DNA from: a virus
IMG/VR virus record: IMGVR_UViG_3300005921_000004
Coordinates: 1-48,004 of that record
Length of the DNA: 48,004 nt
Reading direction: 5' to 3' (one strand)
Shown: positions 47,764-48,004 of the stretch, piece after piece
Position numbering within the stretch: the stretch's first letter is position 1
Layout of the letters: each line of letters begins with the position of its first letter
Made by a program: the position numbers and the translations under genes
The notes under the pieces: model-generated
Told to the model about the DNA's origin: nothing
Seen by the model: the letters and a program-made list of their open reading frames with translations, nothing else
The model's database searches: none

Positions 47764-48004
47764 TTGAGACCTACGCCAACCTCGACGCTCTGCCGCGGGC
47801 GCTGCGCATTTATGGCGCGAGCGACTACGCGACGATGGAGCCCGACACGGCGAAGCGCGAGCCTGACTACACCGAGCACGGCGTCGTGGGCCTCGATGCG
47901 ATCGGCGATCTCTGGTTCCTCGACTGGTGGTTTGATCAGTGCGAGACGGACAAAGGCATCGCGGCGTTCATCAAGCTCGTCGGGCAGCACAAACCGATCA
48001 AGTG
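47760..48004 (+). CDS. terL: Terminase large subunit, nuclease part (5' portion; continues at 1-474)
   Basis: From ATG 47760, in the -1 frame relative to the ATPase gene, the product begins with a leader and then LRIYGASDYATM with the first nuclease Asp, DYTEHGVVGLDAIGDLWFLDWW with the next acidic residues, as in RNase H-like TerL nucleases. The frame runs through the repeated 80 bases and on to the stop at 472-474. The full product is about 212 aa. Confidence 0.85.
   Translation, partial: MIETYANLDALPRALRIYGASDYATMEPDTAKREPDYTEHGVVGLDAIGDLWFLDWWFDQCETDKGIAAFIKLVGQHKPIK
47925..48004. repeat. Terminal direct repeat, right copy (circle overlap)
   Basis: This is identical to bases 1-80 and lies within the terminase nuclease gene, where both copies read in the same frame. 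It marks the assembly overlap of the circle. Confidence 0.95.

Noticed and set aside
47745-47775. Programmed -1 frameshift joining the two terminase genes
   Set aside because: No X-XXY-YYZ slippery heptamer or downstream pseudoknot is visible at the overlap. Stop/start coupling through ATGA is simpler.
1-48004. Integrase, repressor, phage RNA polymerase and tRNA genes
   Set aside because: I looked for tyrosine and serine recombinase motifs, CI-like HTH repressors, a T7-type RNA polymerase and tRNA cloverleaf ends and saw none. A tRNA scan would be needed to rule out a divergent tRNA.

Overview
This window is a complete tailed-phage genome of about 47.9 kb. The first 80 bases (1-80) recur exactly as the last 80 (47925-48004), so the sequence closes into a circle of 47,924 bp, and the terminase gene runs across the join. 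The sequence is GC-rich with dense, overlapping genes. A two-component Rz/Rz1 spanin points to a Gram-negative host, probably a proteobacterium. I see no integrase, excisionase, recognisable repressor, phage RNA polymerase or tRNA gene, so a lytic lifestyle relying on host RNA polymerase is the simplest reading (inference).

There are two divergent transcription units. The rightward unit starts at about 43.29 kb, runs through the join and ends at about 23.15 kb. It holds a structural protein and several tiny genes, a TerS-like protein, a methyltransferase and a GT2 glycosyltransferase, then TerL encoded as separate ATPase and nuclease genes. The virion genes follow in T7-like podovirus order: portal, scaffold, a second glycosyltransferase-like gene, capsid, adaptor, large nozzle-like protein, a T7 gp13-like GNAT protein, internal/ejection proteins and a collagen-containing fibre. 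The unit ends with the lysis cassette (small membrane protein, Rz with embedded Rz1, XhlA-like protein, GH24 endolysin).

The leftward unit starts at about 42.65 kb and ends at 23.08 kb, where it overlaps the endolysin tail to tail. Its first 5.7 kb is a train of more than 20 tiny genes joined by stop/start overlaps, many membrane-associated or Cys-rich, including a JAMM/DUF4329-like protein. The replication block follows: prim-pol/helicase, DUF2800 nuclease, DUF2815 ssDNA-binding-like protein, family A DNA polymerase, VRR-NUC, cytosine methyltransferase-like protein and SNF2-type helicase. Last come a cupin, a DUF5664-like protein, a calcineurin-type phosphoesterase and a HExxH protein.

The 635-bp gap between the units (42654-43288) has a good leftward promoter and repeated operator-like motifs. 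The main points for a second look are the split terminase, a probable ATT start codon for the prim-pol, the two glycosyltransferases plus methyltransferase placed among virion genes, the JAMM-like gene in the tiny-gene train, and the repeats in the control region. All functions are inferred from residues and gene order; no database search was possible.
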